Assembly (NCBI RefSeq): GCF_020509005.1 | Contig: NC_063016.1 | Coordinates: 310,001 to 374,000, forward strand | Origin: Fulvia fulva | Lineage: Eukaryota > Ascomycota > Dothideomycetes > Mycosphaerellales > Mycosphaerellaceae | Direction: 5' to 3' | DNA length: 64,000 bases | Shown: one piece after another, positions 11,301-20,500 of the stretch | Position numbering within the stretch: the stretch's first letter is position 1 | Layout: each line of letters begins with the position of its first letter | Made by a program: the position numbers and the translations under genes | The notes under the pieces: model-generated | Database searches by the model: none | Seen by the model: only the letters and a program-made list of their open reading frames with translations | Told to the model about the DNA's origin: nothing

Positions 11301-11645
11301 AGCATAGCAACCCAACTGCGAAGCGAACACATCGGCCTCCAGGGGTACCTATCATGGAGGAAGGTCCCAGGATACACGAATACTAGCTGCCCCTGCGGCT
11401 ATCGCTCCCAGAACGTACGGCACGCACTCCTCGTCTGTCCGAGGTGGTCGCTAGGAAGGGGGGAGTGGATGGCAAAGGCGAGGAACCGGACGATTGGGGC
11501 ACTTCTTAACAACGCTGAAGACCTACGGCGCATTACGAACTGGATACTAGAGAAGGGCTGGCTAGAACAGTACCGCCTAGTAGGAGCAGTGCAGGAAGAG
11601 AGGACACGACGCAGCGCGACGAGACCGGCTAGGAGCGGGGGCTAA
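8328..11645 (+). CDS. LINE ORF2, endonuclease and reverse transcriptase
   Basis: A protein of about 1105 residues that would nick the target DNA and reverse-transcribe the LINE RNA on it. Residues 10-235 form an APE-type endonuclease: early Asn in QYNVNH, Glu in IQEPW, the VVGDFN box (about 145-149), the TIDL Asp (about 198) and SDHMP (about 223-227). RT spans roughly 455-720, with PGPDGIP, YRPIAL, SLDISGAFD (catalytic Asp about 597), GIPQGS and the FVDD box (about 686-689). A C-terminal CXCX8HX4C motif lies at about 1021-1037. No RNase H domain is seen. The frame is +1 to ORF1 and overlaps it. ATGs at 8328 and 8334 are both possible starts. The frame is fully open. Confidence 0.92.
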   Translation: MPMTSLDTLNIIQYNVNHSKDIVQNHFLHEADPRVHHVLAIQEPWINPHHKRPTTCKSPGYTTCLRGDGRPRTCFYVSKDILESDWEVVYYADEEGGGDITSLHVGSTWIHNLYMQPPASRSSRDLGVCRHLDSALKRQGCHIVVGDFNIHHPSWESLMQPHPIADEVLDLMASNAIALNTPKDLGTWKRGGLQGTIDLSWISDSHYHTVTYCGIEHELEASSDHMPVRTSIATQIQRTPARTPKPNWGKAHWANIQAHLDDSKRLVQIAQQQYNSKDEIDEAVQGLTDEIRKATSLHVPLAQPTTWSKPYWTPECTAVVREARRARRVWTSSHSEEAWNVYREACQQKKAIIRREKAVGWRAAVEEIAGKPERMWKLAKWARQDPTQGPSFSIPALQSPSGPVSDPEAKARLLASKFFPPPVEADLSDINSSTPLAPSIAVQQEVSEGEVTAVLRKLPAKKAPGPDGIPNELLKKCRDQLAPAVAAIFNACLQTGYHPIAFKQSTTVVLRKPQKEDYTQVKSYRPIALLNTLGKALEKLVATRLSEAAEEHSLLPDTQMGARPQRSTLSAMELITSQVKAIWYKNRDKVASLLSLDISGAFDYVSHPRLLYILRSKGLPEWLVNFVRSYLQNRSTSILVGQYRSPFQAVHTGIPQGSTLASILFLFFMATLLPALESQNTAASGFVDDTNILAWSSSTEENCRLLEEKHKICEDWARRHGARFAPEKYNLIHFTRRPRFHNMQASIQIQGHTTNPANQLRILGLWVDPALRWRKHVQAILRKAEQNMASCQRLTASTWGADFRQSRLLYTAIVRPVLTYGSQVWSLGERACPSKGLVAPLAKIQNQCLRKVTGAYKSTPTRMLEHETAIPPIDLYIQGLRTSYLGKSAQYPVQKVIASAVARARESVPAHKGIRPGNEPNYRARDEQLATQWEGEKSFVEQLWKERWNNQVVGHSGRPQPAGQPKEWSATKSAVKHPPKLIHYRLTRAQSSIATQLRSEHIGLQGYLSWRKVPGYTNTSCPCGYRSQNVRHALLVCPRWSLGRGEWMAKARNRTIGALLNNAEDLRRITNWILEKGWLEQYRLVGAVQEERTRRSATRPARSGG
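8334..8341 (+). promoter_or_regulatory. ORF1 stop / ORF2 start overlap
   Basis: The string ATGACTAG holds an ORF2 ATG (8334) and the ORF1 stop TAG (8339-8341) two bases apart, with another ORF2 ATG at 8328. This arrangement is typical of termination-reinitiation in LINEs, where the terminating ribosome starts ORF2. The mechanism is inferred. Confidence 0.6.
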
Positions 11646-11760
11646 CGGGGTAGTGACATGGACTACGTACGTTCAGAGGGAAAGCTAATCTAGACAAGGA
11701 GTAGTCGGGGGCGGGAAGGGTTTTCACCTATTCGGGTTTCCCTTTGTACATAACAATAGA

Positions 11761-11909
11761 TATATACCTGCATAGGCCGGATAGGGTCCTAGAACAGGGG
11801 AATGACAAATCTATCTATCTATATAAGGTACGAAAGTAGCGGATAATATAGATAGATAGATTTGTTATTCCCCTATTCTAGGACCCTATTCGGCCTATAT
11901 AGGTATATG
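11761..11909. repeat. Inverted repeat formed by two LINE tails, end to end
   Basis: About 64 bp at 11761-11824 is repeated inverted at about 11846-11909, around a 20-bp centre. The two arms differ only at TpG/CpA-type positions (for example tgcata against tatata, and ggaatgac against ggaataac). The right arm is RIP-mutated and the left arm belongs to the intact LINE. Confidence 0.85.
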
Positions 11910-12129
11910 TTAAACAGGTACGGATTGCGTAGCCGTGGAAGATAGGAATTACAGATTATGTGAATGAAGAAGGACCCAATGGGATAGCGTGTATCTATGT
12001 ACAGTATCGCTAGTTGATGGTATAGGTGTTTCAGGAGGGACAGCTGTACTCAGGACTTGACTAGCAAGCCCTGATTACTAATCCCCCTAAGCACCTAATG
12101 TTGACCCTATGACCTGCATATTCTCAACA
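11908..12129 (-). repeat. Copia-1 LTR (3' LTR)
   Basis: 222 bp, TGTTAAAC...CTCAACA. It is followed by the polypurine tract seen on the minus strand as gagtgggag (12130-12138). Confidence 0.92.
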
Positions 12130-12183
12130 CTCCCACTCAGGTCAGAAGGTCTCAAACAATCCCTTATACAAGCTAGAGCTGCC

Positions 12184-15100
12184 TCACAAAGTTTTGAAAC
12201 TGCTGGCCATTGAGGGGCTTAGTCAGCCCATCAGCAACTATGTCCTTTGTGTAGCAGTAATCCACTGCAATCTTCTTTTGCCACTAGAGATTCCTGACAT
12301 AGTAGTATGCCAAATCAATATGCTTTGACCTGTCATGGACATGGGCATTTTTGACAAAGGTCAAAGCTGCTTGGTTGTCACCCATAAGCTTCACGGGTCT
12401 CAGCTCATCAACAGTACTGCTTGCCTTCATCCTAGGTTGGAATGAACACTCTCCAACCAGGTCAGGACACCTCTCTCTAAGGACTGCAGCAAGAGACTGT
12501 GACTGCTTGGCTGCTGCATTCATGGCCATGAACTCAGCCTCCATTATTGATGTGGCAACAGACTTCTGCTTCCTACTTATCCAGGACACAGGTGATCCAC
12601 AAAGGAACCACACATGTCCAAGGATTGAGACTCTGTCTGCCTTGTCCATGGCATAATCAGAATCTGAGTTTCCCTGGAGAATACCTCCTCCTCTTCTGTA
12701 CATCAAGCCCAGGTCTGGGTATGATCTCAGATATCTGGAGAGTTTCTTCAAGGCTCTAAGATGTTGCTTTGAAGGGTCAGCAACATATGAGCTGATTCTT
12801 CCAAGGGGGAAAGCAAGGTCTGGCCTTGTCATTGTCATTGGCCACATCCAGGTACCATTGCAACTCTGGTACTCCTGTTTGTTGCACCTCTCATCCATAG
12901 TAGCTGAAGGTCTCAGATCCTCATAGCTGTCCATAGGTGAGAGTGTGGGTGTGGCCTTCTCTGGAGAGATGCCCATCTTGGCAAGGTTAGTTTGGATGTA
13001 GTGTCCTTGATCAAGCTTTACAGTACCTTGGGACCTGTTTCTTGTAATCCTCATTCCAAGGATCTTCTCAGGTTCCCCAAGATCTTTGATCTTGAACACT
13101 CTTCTAAATTCAGCCTTGAACCACTGAACATCTGACAGCTTTGGAGCTGCAATGGGGATGTCATCTACATAGGTGAGGACCATGATGTCTCTTCCTCTGT
13201 GGATGAGTAGGCATGGATCCACCTGGGACTAGGTAGATCCAATCTGTTCTAGCTTGGCAACACAGAGCTTGTTCTAATCTCTAGCTGCTTGCTTCAGTCC
13301 ATACAGGCTTCTAAGGACCTTGAAGACCATATTTGGTGGAATTTCGACACCTGGGGGTGGGATCATGTAGATGTCTTCAAGAAGGCTGCTTTCGGTGAAA
13401 GCATTGTTCACATCCACCTGGTGCATCTCAAGATCTCTCTCACATACTACAGCCATGAAGACCCTAAGGGTATCATGCCTAACAGTAGGTGCAAAGGTCT
13501 TTTCAAAGTCAACACCATATTTCTGTGAAAACCCTCTTACAACCAGTCTTGCCTTGAACTCTTCAATGGCTCCACTGATCATTGTTTTCACATCAAAAAC
13601 CCACTTAGATGTAACCAGGTTTGCACCCCTTGGTAGTACAACTGGATCCAAGGTGTTGTTGCTTCCTAAGGCAATAAGTTCTTTCTGGATTGCCTCTTTC
13701 CACATATGTCCCCAATTGGGGTCTCCCACTGCCTCCTTATAGGACTTTGGGATTGGCAATTCCTGCCGGTAGGCTATGGCCTGCCTAACAGCAGCAAATG
13801 CATATCCCTCCACATCATTCAGGATTTCCTCAACCCAGCTCATAGTTGGATCAAGATGAAACATCTGAGCAATCAATGCCCTATGATGCTTGGCTTCATG
13901 CTCAGCAGAGCCATCATCTTCATCCCCCCTTGACCTCTTGTTGCCTGCAAGCTGAGGTGGCTGTTGAGGTTGATCCTCCTGAACAAGTTCCTCTTCCTTT
14001 TCTTTTCTTGGAGTCCCCTCTACTCCAATCTTCTGGTACTCTCTAATGTCTTTTGGAGGTTGGGGAAGTTGCACAAACAGAGGCTTTGGCTGGAGCTGCT
14101 GTGGCTGCATTGATGAACTGGAGACCTGAGCAGGAGGTCTTCCAACGGGATTTCTCTTTAGGGCTCTGCTTGACTGGTTTGTGAAGGTGATGCCAAGATC
14201 CATATCACCCCCCTTCTCATTCTCAAACCAGTCAACTTGCCCGTGTGTTTTGATGGCTTTCATGTCAGGCTCCCAGAAGAGCCATTGCTTTGTGGTGTTC
14301 TCTATATAGCCAACAAAGACAACTTCTTTACCCCTATTCATGAGCTTGTCACTTCTCAAGCCTTGAGGTTGGGATCTCGGGTCTACATAGACCACTGCTT
14401 TACATCCCTAGACTCTCAAATGGTCAACTGATGGTACCTGGCCAGTGAAGGCTTCTTCTGGTGAAAGAGTAGTACCATCTATCATTGGTCCATTTGGAAG
14501 TCTGTTTCTGACCACAGTTTGAGCAATAAGGGCCTCTAGCCAGAATTCAACTGGCATATTTGAGTCCTCAAGCATAGCTCTCACTGTATCCTCAGAGGCT
14601 TGGATTGACCTTTCCACAGGTCCATTCTGAAGTGAGTTGTAGGCATTAGTTGTGTCTATCTGAATGCCAAACTCCTTCTCCCACTGTTTTAGCAAGGAAA
14701 GAATTTCCCTTGCACCATCACTACGGATTGCAGATAGAAAACACCTTGAGCTGTTCTCTACCTGAACCTTCCATTCCTTTAGAGCTGTAGGAGCATCACT
14801 CCTAGCCTTCAAAGGGACTACCCACTTCTTCCTTAAGAAGTTGTCTACAATCTCAAGCCAGTACTTGAAGCCAAGTCTTGAGACTGCACCTTGAAAAGGC
14901 CCACAGATGTCAATAGAGATGAGGGCCAGCCTCTCTCCTTTCCTCTCTGTGGCAGGTCCTTTGAACTTCCTCATGTTTGCAAGGGAGCAGACCTTGCAGT
15001 TCTGGTGTTCAGAAGGAACAGGAATGGGATCTTTCTTGTCAGTGACTCTATGCAGGTTTCTTAGCAGTCCCTTGCTAAGGTGTGCACATCTTCTATGCTA

Positions 15101-16554
15101 TAGCTCCCACTGGTCCTGGGGCTCAGTGGCAGTCATAGCCTGTTCCAATTCACACTCAAAATGTGTACCTAACTTGGACAGATCCAAGTCATGCTCCTAT
15201 AGAGAGGCATATGCTTGAGGCATATGCTTGAGGCATATGCTTGAGGCATAGCTTCAAGCTGCTCTGAAACACTTTGAATGAATGGAACACCCCCTCTCAG
15301 CTTTGTCTGGACAACAGGTTTTCCAGAAAGGGATTTGAGGGTGAAACTGGGTGGTTGGACAGCAAACTGTTGGCTGAACTGATTCCAAGAAACAAGGCTA
15401 ACTCCAAGGCCAGGAACAAACAAAACATTCTTCAAGACAATCTGCTTCCCAGAAGGACCACCCATCACTGCACTCCCCTCATGTGTGGCATGTAGGTAGC
15501 CACCCCCAACCTTGATCCACTTCCTCTTCTGAAGAGGTTTCAGGGTCCTGAAAAGTGAATCCTGGTCAGTCATACGGGATGAAGCACAAGAGTCAAGCAA
15601 CCACTCTGAGGAGGGGTACTTGCTTTTGGCTTCCACAGTTGAATGGGCAACCTCATCAACTTCATCATCCTCTGATGGTGTCTCAGGGTCTGATAAGTCT
15701 TCCTGGGTTGCATAGGCTCTTCCTTGTAAGGTCCTTCATCACCACTAGGATGTCCCTCAGGCTTGGGGATGGGGACCTCGTTCTCGGTGGTGATGATTGT
15801 CTCTTTGCAACAGAGGTGTTTCCTCTGTTGAGCTTGTCCTTCCTGACAGCATGCTTGGCTCCAGAGAGGTGTGGGCAATCCTTGATCACATGATCACCAT
15901 CACAGAGATGGCAGGTGATCTTGCCCTGGAAACCTCTTCCTGCAAACATTGCTGTTTCCTTGGATGCAACTTCCAGCCTGGATTCATGTGACTCAAGCAG
16001 TTGTAGACAATCTTCATATGACAGTCCTGGCTGGGCCAGGATAGTGTTCTTGGTCTCAAGATACACCTCAGGCAGGGCTTGAAGCAGATGCTTCAGCTTC
16101 CTTGTAGACTCTCTGTAGTGAGCCTCTGCTGGGTCAACTTCAGCAATCCTTCTTACAAGATTGCCAAGGTGGACCCAGGCCTGTCTGATGGTCATGCCAT
16201 CTATCATTCTGAAGTTGATCAATTCTTGAACAACTGTCATTGCATATGCAGCATGAACCTTGCTGTACTTTGCCCTCATCTTGAGCCAGATCTCTCCAGC
16301 TTGTCTCATCTATTTGCTTTCCTCCCAACTGGACTGTATCTTGACTCTTCAAGTCCAGGTAAGGGATCTGATGACTCAGATGGTGTTGAGGAGCTGGGTG
16401 TGCTTGATAATAGATGGCCTCCATCTACAACCCAAAGCACATCTTGAGCTCCAAGATGGTCTTGTATCAATGAGAACCATGTCCTCTAGTTGTCCTTGGT
16501 TAGGATAGGTGCTGCTCTCCTCCTACCAAGGGTGCTGTGTCCGGTTTCCTCCAT
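12184..16554 (-). pseudogene. Copia-1 gag-pol polyprotein, broken
   Basis: A Ty1/Copia polyprotein in the order gag, protease, integrase, RT, RNase H. The likely start ATG is at 16554. Readable parts include the Gag knuckle CHLCDGDH (CX2CX3HX4C, near 15900) and the protease site LLDSCASS (15590-15610). Next come integrase at 14408-15160, RT with YVDD near 13160 and RNase H at 12284-12700. Damage: TGG to TAG at the RVWGCK motif (about 14404), in the ARDWN motif (about 13273) and near 12285; CAG to TAG near 13228. A deletion near 15705-15725 and a 13-bp triplication at 15205-15243 shift the frame. Not functional, but close to the intact family. Confidence 0.88.
15205..15243. repeat. Three tandem copies of a 13-bp unit inside Copia-1 pol
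   Basis: The unit aggcatatgcttg occurs three times in a row, followed by a partial fourth copy. The two extra copies add 26 bp, which is not a multiple of three, so the expansion breaks the polyprotein frame between protease and integrase. Confidence 0.85.
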
Positions 16555-17043
16555 GCTTTTATATATAGGACAGGATGGCTGCCTACAGAAGAAAGGTATT
16601 CGTTCGTACGCGATCGGATCGATAGGAGGTGAACCGAACGCGAGGTTGATAGTGGAGAGAATGGCTGTCCACTAGAAAGCGAGGAAAGTCGGTCGTAAGG
16701 ATCGTGTTTCTGAGACACTGTCTGTAGCTCTCTCAAGGGAGGGTGTTCTGAGACACTACGGCTCTCTCAGACGGAACAGTTAGTTGGTGAGGACAACGCG
16801 ATGTCCTGAGAGCAACTCTTCCTAGTAGGCTCGCCCACCTTTCTAAGGTATTGGCATAGGCTTCTCTTCCAACCCTCTAAGTTGGTCAAAGTCTGACAGT
16901 GCCTCACTAGGCTCTTTCACGACTAACATACACCTACAGCGAGCTGTAGCTTCCTGTGTAATGCGGAGGCGGCCTCCAGTCTGCCCTTCCTTTTGGTATT
17001 GTAGAGGAATAACTACTACGACTTCAATCTATAAGACCTAAAG

Positions 17044-17063
17044 GCTAACCCGGGCTTAAAACC
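17044..17063 (-). promoter_or_regulatory. Copia-1 primer-binding site
   Basis: It directly abuts the 5' LTR. The plus strand reads gctaacccgggcttaaaacc; in Copia-2 the same site reads ...gggctcataacc. The Copia-2 form resembles an initiator tRNA-Met anticodon arm, which suggests half-tRNA priming. Confidence 0.5.
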
Positions 17064-17285
17064 TGTTAAACAGGTACGGATTGCGCAGCCGTGGAAGATA
17101 TGAATTACAGATTATGTGAATGAAGAAGGACCTAATGGGATAGCGTGTATCTATGTACAGTATCGCCAGTGGATGGTGCAGGTGTTTCAGGAGGGACAGC
17201 TGTACTCAGGACTTGACTAGCAAGCCCTGATTACTAATCCCCCTAAGCACCTAATGTTGACCCTATGACCTGCATATTCTCAACA
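17064..17285 (-). repeat. Copia-1 LTR (5' LTR)
   Basis: 222 bp, the partner of 11908-12129 with about seven differences, mostly transitions. Confidence 0.92.
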
Positions 17286-17512
17286 GTATATATCTATTAT
17301 TATATATAAAGGGAAACCCGACTAGGTAAAAACCCTTCCCGCCCCCGACTTCTTCTTATCTAGATTAGCTTTCCCTCTAAACGTACGTAGTCTATATTAC
17401 TACCCCGTTAGCCCCGCTCCTAGCCGGTCTCGTCGCGCTACGCCGTATCCTCTCTTCCTATACTACTCCTACTAGGCGGTACTATTCTAGGTTTCATTAC
17501 ATCCAATTTATT

Positions 17513-20500
17513 ATGGATTCATACCAAGAGAAGACAGAGGAGAAGGGAGGCAAAATCCCAATTCTTGGGAGGGACAATTGGAAGAGATGGTTCAACCTTC
17601 AGAGATACAAGATGGAGAGCCAATCAGCATTCTTTGCAATTGATGACCTAATGGAAGTGTCTTTTGACAACATCAAGGGCAAGACTCTAAAACTCTAAGA
17701 AGAGGCTACAACCAAAGAGATCCTCAATACGCCAACATGGACAAGACACAATGCAGTATGCAACTTCAGTATCCTTAGTAGGATCACAGAAGAAGATGAA
17801 TTTGAGCTTGAGGGCTCATGTGAATCTGGAAGAGCTGCTGAGAAGTGGGTGTATCTCTGGAACAAGTATAGCCAGGTGCTACCAACCCATGCACATGAGC
17901 TCACAAAGCAATTTGTGACCTTTGAGATGAGTGAAGAGTTCACCATCAGATCTGCATGGACACACCTGGTTTCTCTTGGAAAAAGGATTGCTGATGTTGA
18001 CCCAGAGGGTCAGCATTACAGGAAAGCTGATGTGAGGATGACCCAGCTCTTAAGCTCACTGCCACCTGACTACCATGTAGCCAGGGATACTATCATGGCT
18101 CAGCCAAAGATGGATCATGAAAGGACCTTAAAGATCCTTGAAGCTCAAGAAGCCAGGTTGGATCCCTCTAAGGCTGAGTATGGCATGGCAGCCACCTGGG
18201 TCAAGCCCTCAGGTCTAGCAAGACCACTCTCCTGCCTTCTCTGTGAGAAGGATCATCTGATCAAGGACTGCCCTAGTTTGCCTGAGGCAAGAAAGGTCCT
18301 TAGATCTCATTCCCAACCACCATCTTCCCAGAATACAACACATGTCAAGAAGAAGAGAACTCCACCACCCACTTCAAGGAGGACACCAAGAGAGAAGTCC
18401 TCTATGGAAGAACTTAAGAAAATGGTGAAGAAACTCAGCTCTGACATGCTGTCACTCCAGAAGAACCAGGCCCAGTCTTATACCTCTAAAGCAAAGAAGA
18501 CTGGAAAAGGTTTCTCCGCCCAAGAGTCACCATGCAGCTCATCCCCAGAGACAATGTCTGATGATGATGAGTATGATGAAGTGGCTCACTCAACTGCAGA
18601 AGTCCAAGGCAAGTTCCCCTCGTCAGAGTGGTTACTTGACTCCTGTGCTTCATCCCATATGACTGACCAAAGCTGCCTCTTTAGATCTATGACTCCCTTG
18701 ACAAGGAAGAAATGGATCAAAGTGGGAGGTGGGTTTTTATTGGCCACTCATATTGGGAATGCAGAGATGAGTGGGAGAGCTGGCAGAAAAGTTGTTTTGG
18801 AAGATGTCCTGCTTGTACCCAAGCTAGGAGTGAACCTGGTTTCATGGAACCAGTTTAGCAAGCAGTTTGGTGTGCAACCTCCATCATTTTCTCTTGTTTC
18901 CCCCTCTGGTGAGACTGTTGTCCAGACAAAGCTCCTTGGGGGGGTTCCATTCATTGATGAGATTTCTCCTCTCCTACAAGAACGGGCACATTACTCATCA
19001 TGTGCACCACCAATGGAGAATGCCTTTGTGACTGCTCAATCAGAGACCGACCTGAAGCAGTGGGAGCTTTGGCATAGAAGATTTGCACACTTTGGGAAGA
19101 ATTTGCTCCAGAATCTTCACAAGGTAACAGACTTGAAAGAACCCATTCCTATCCCTAAGGATGGCTTTCACCAGTGCAGAGTATGCTCAATAGCAAAGAT
19201 GAAGAAGTACAAAGGCAAAGTTACAGAGAGAAGACCTGAAAGACTTGCCCTTGTATCTATTGACATATGTGGCCCACTACCAATCTCAAGACTAGGATTC
19301 AAATACTGGCTTGAGATTGTTGACAACTTCTCTAGGAAGAAGTGGACCTTTCCTCTTAGGAAAAGAGAAGATGCTCCAGTTGCTCTCCAGAACTGGAAGA
19401 TCAAAGCAGAGAGGAAATCATCAGCGCAGCTGAAAGCAGTAAGACTTGACAATGCAAAAGAACTTATTGCATGAGTGAAGCAGTGGGAGAAGGATTTGGG
19501 GATTGGGCTCGAGCCGACTGAGGCATACAACTCTCTACAGAATGGACCAGTTGAGAGGTCAATACAAACCTCAGAGGACTCTATAAGGGCAATGCTTGAA
19601 GAGGCTAAAATGCCGGTTGAATTTTGGCCTGAAGCACTAGAGGCCCAAACTTATATGAGGAACAAACTGCCAAATGGCCCAGATTACGATGGGTTCAAGG
19701 TTTCACCAGATGAGGCTTTTGATGGTATCAAACCGACCATCAACCATTTGAAAGTTTGGGGATGCAAAGCTGTTGTCTATATGGACACAAGATCCCAACC
19801 TCAATGGGCAAGAAGTGACAAGCTAATGAATAGGGGTAAAGAAGCAGTGTTTATTAGGTATGTTGAAAACACAGCTAAAGCCTAGCTCTTTTAGGAACCA
19901 GACATGAGAGCTGTTAAACAACACACACATGCAGACTTCTTTGAGGACCAGCCTGGAGGTGATATGGGTCTCAATGTTCCAACATTGAATCTACCAAGCA
20001 GTGCACCAGCTAGGAAGCCCTTAGGAAGGCCGAGGAAGAACGTATCCTTAGGACAATCTACCTACTATTTAGGCGTCTATTAAAGTACCCCCGAAATAGA
20101 TCAGCCAATTAAGAGCCCTAAAGTTGCTTAGCCGAGAAAGCTGTTTATATAACTTCCCTAACCTCCGGAGAACGTAGGGGAATTTCAGAAAATCGATCAG
20201 CCAATTGAGAGAAGCTCCCTAGATCCCCAGGAAATAGACGTTACTAGGTCACAAGTGACGGTCCCTAAATCATCCCTTGGAAAGAGAAAGGCTGACTATG
20301 ATGTTGAGGGCTATGACATGAAACAGAAAGCCCCAAGATCCATGGTCCCTAAGCCCGAACTAACTACTGAAGTGGGAGAAGCAATGGACCTCTCAGAGAA
20401 CCTTGCTGCTTTTCACCAAGCTTTCTTTGCAGCCATGCAATCAGTGGACAGTTCGATACCATGGGATAGCGAATTCCTGGAAGAAGTTGAGGAAATGGCC

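Larger units (their letters stand above)
6849..11819 (+). mobile_element. Intact Tad-like LINE (non-LTR retrotransposon)
   Basis: A complete two-ORF LINE without RIP damage, sitting in mutated DNA. ORF1 (7064-8341) is an RNA-binding Gag-like protein. ORF2 (8328-11645) carries endonuclease and reverse transcriptase. The 5' UTR is about 215 bp. The 3' UTR ends in short ATCT repeats near 11808-11820. A 13-bp direct repeat, tatataaggtacg, flanks the element at 6836-6848 and 11820-11832 and is the likely target-site duplication, although its first bases overlap the repetitive tail. The RT, an APE-type nuclease and a C-terminal CCHC-like motif without RNase H suggest the Jockey/Tad group. Clade placement is inference. 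Confidence 0.88.
11908..17285 (-). mobile_element. Copia-1, lightly mutated Ty1/Copia retrotransposon
   Basis: A full-length element with 222-bp LTRs at both ends, beginning TGTT and ending AACA, and a 5-bp target duplication GTATA at 11903-11907 and 17286-17290. The two LTRs differ at about seven positions, so the insertion is older than Gypsy-A. The internal polyprotein frame is broken by RIP-type stops and by frameshifts. It sits inside an old LINE tail. Confidence 0.92.
11841..17486 (-). mobile_element. 5'-truncated LINE tail, opposite orientation, split by Copia-1
   Basis: 11841-11907 and 17286-17486 together are the reverse complement of the last 300 or so bases of the intact LINE (end of ORF2 plus 3' UTR), with RIP-type changes. 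Copia-1 separates them, and the 5-bp GTATA is duplicated at the join. The LINE homology ends at about 17486, directly against the 5' leader of the Copia-C plus copy. No target-site duplication for this LINE copy was found, so the right junction may come from recombination. Confidence 0.8.
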
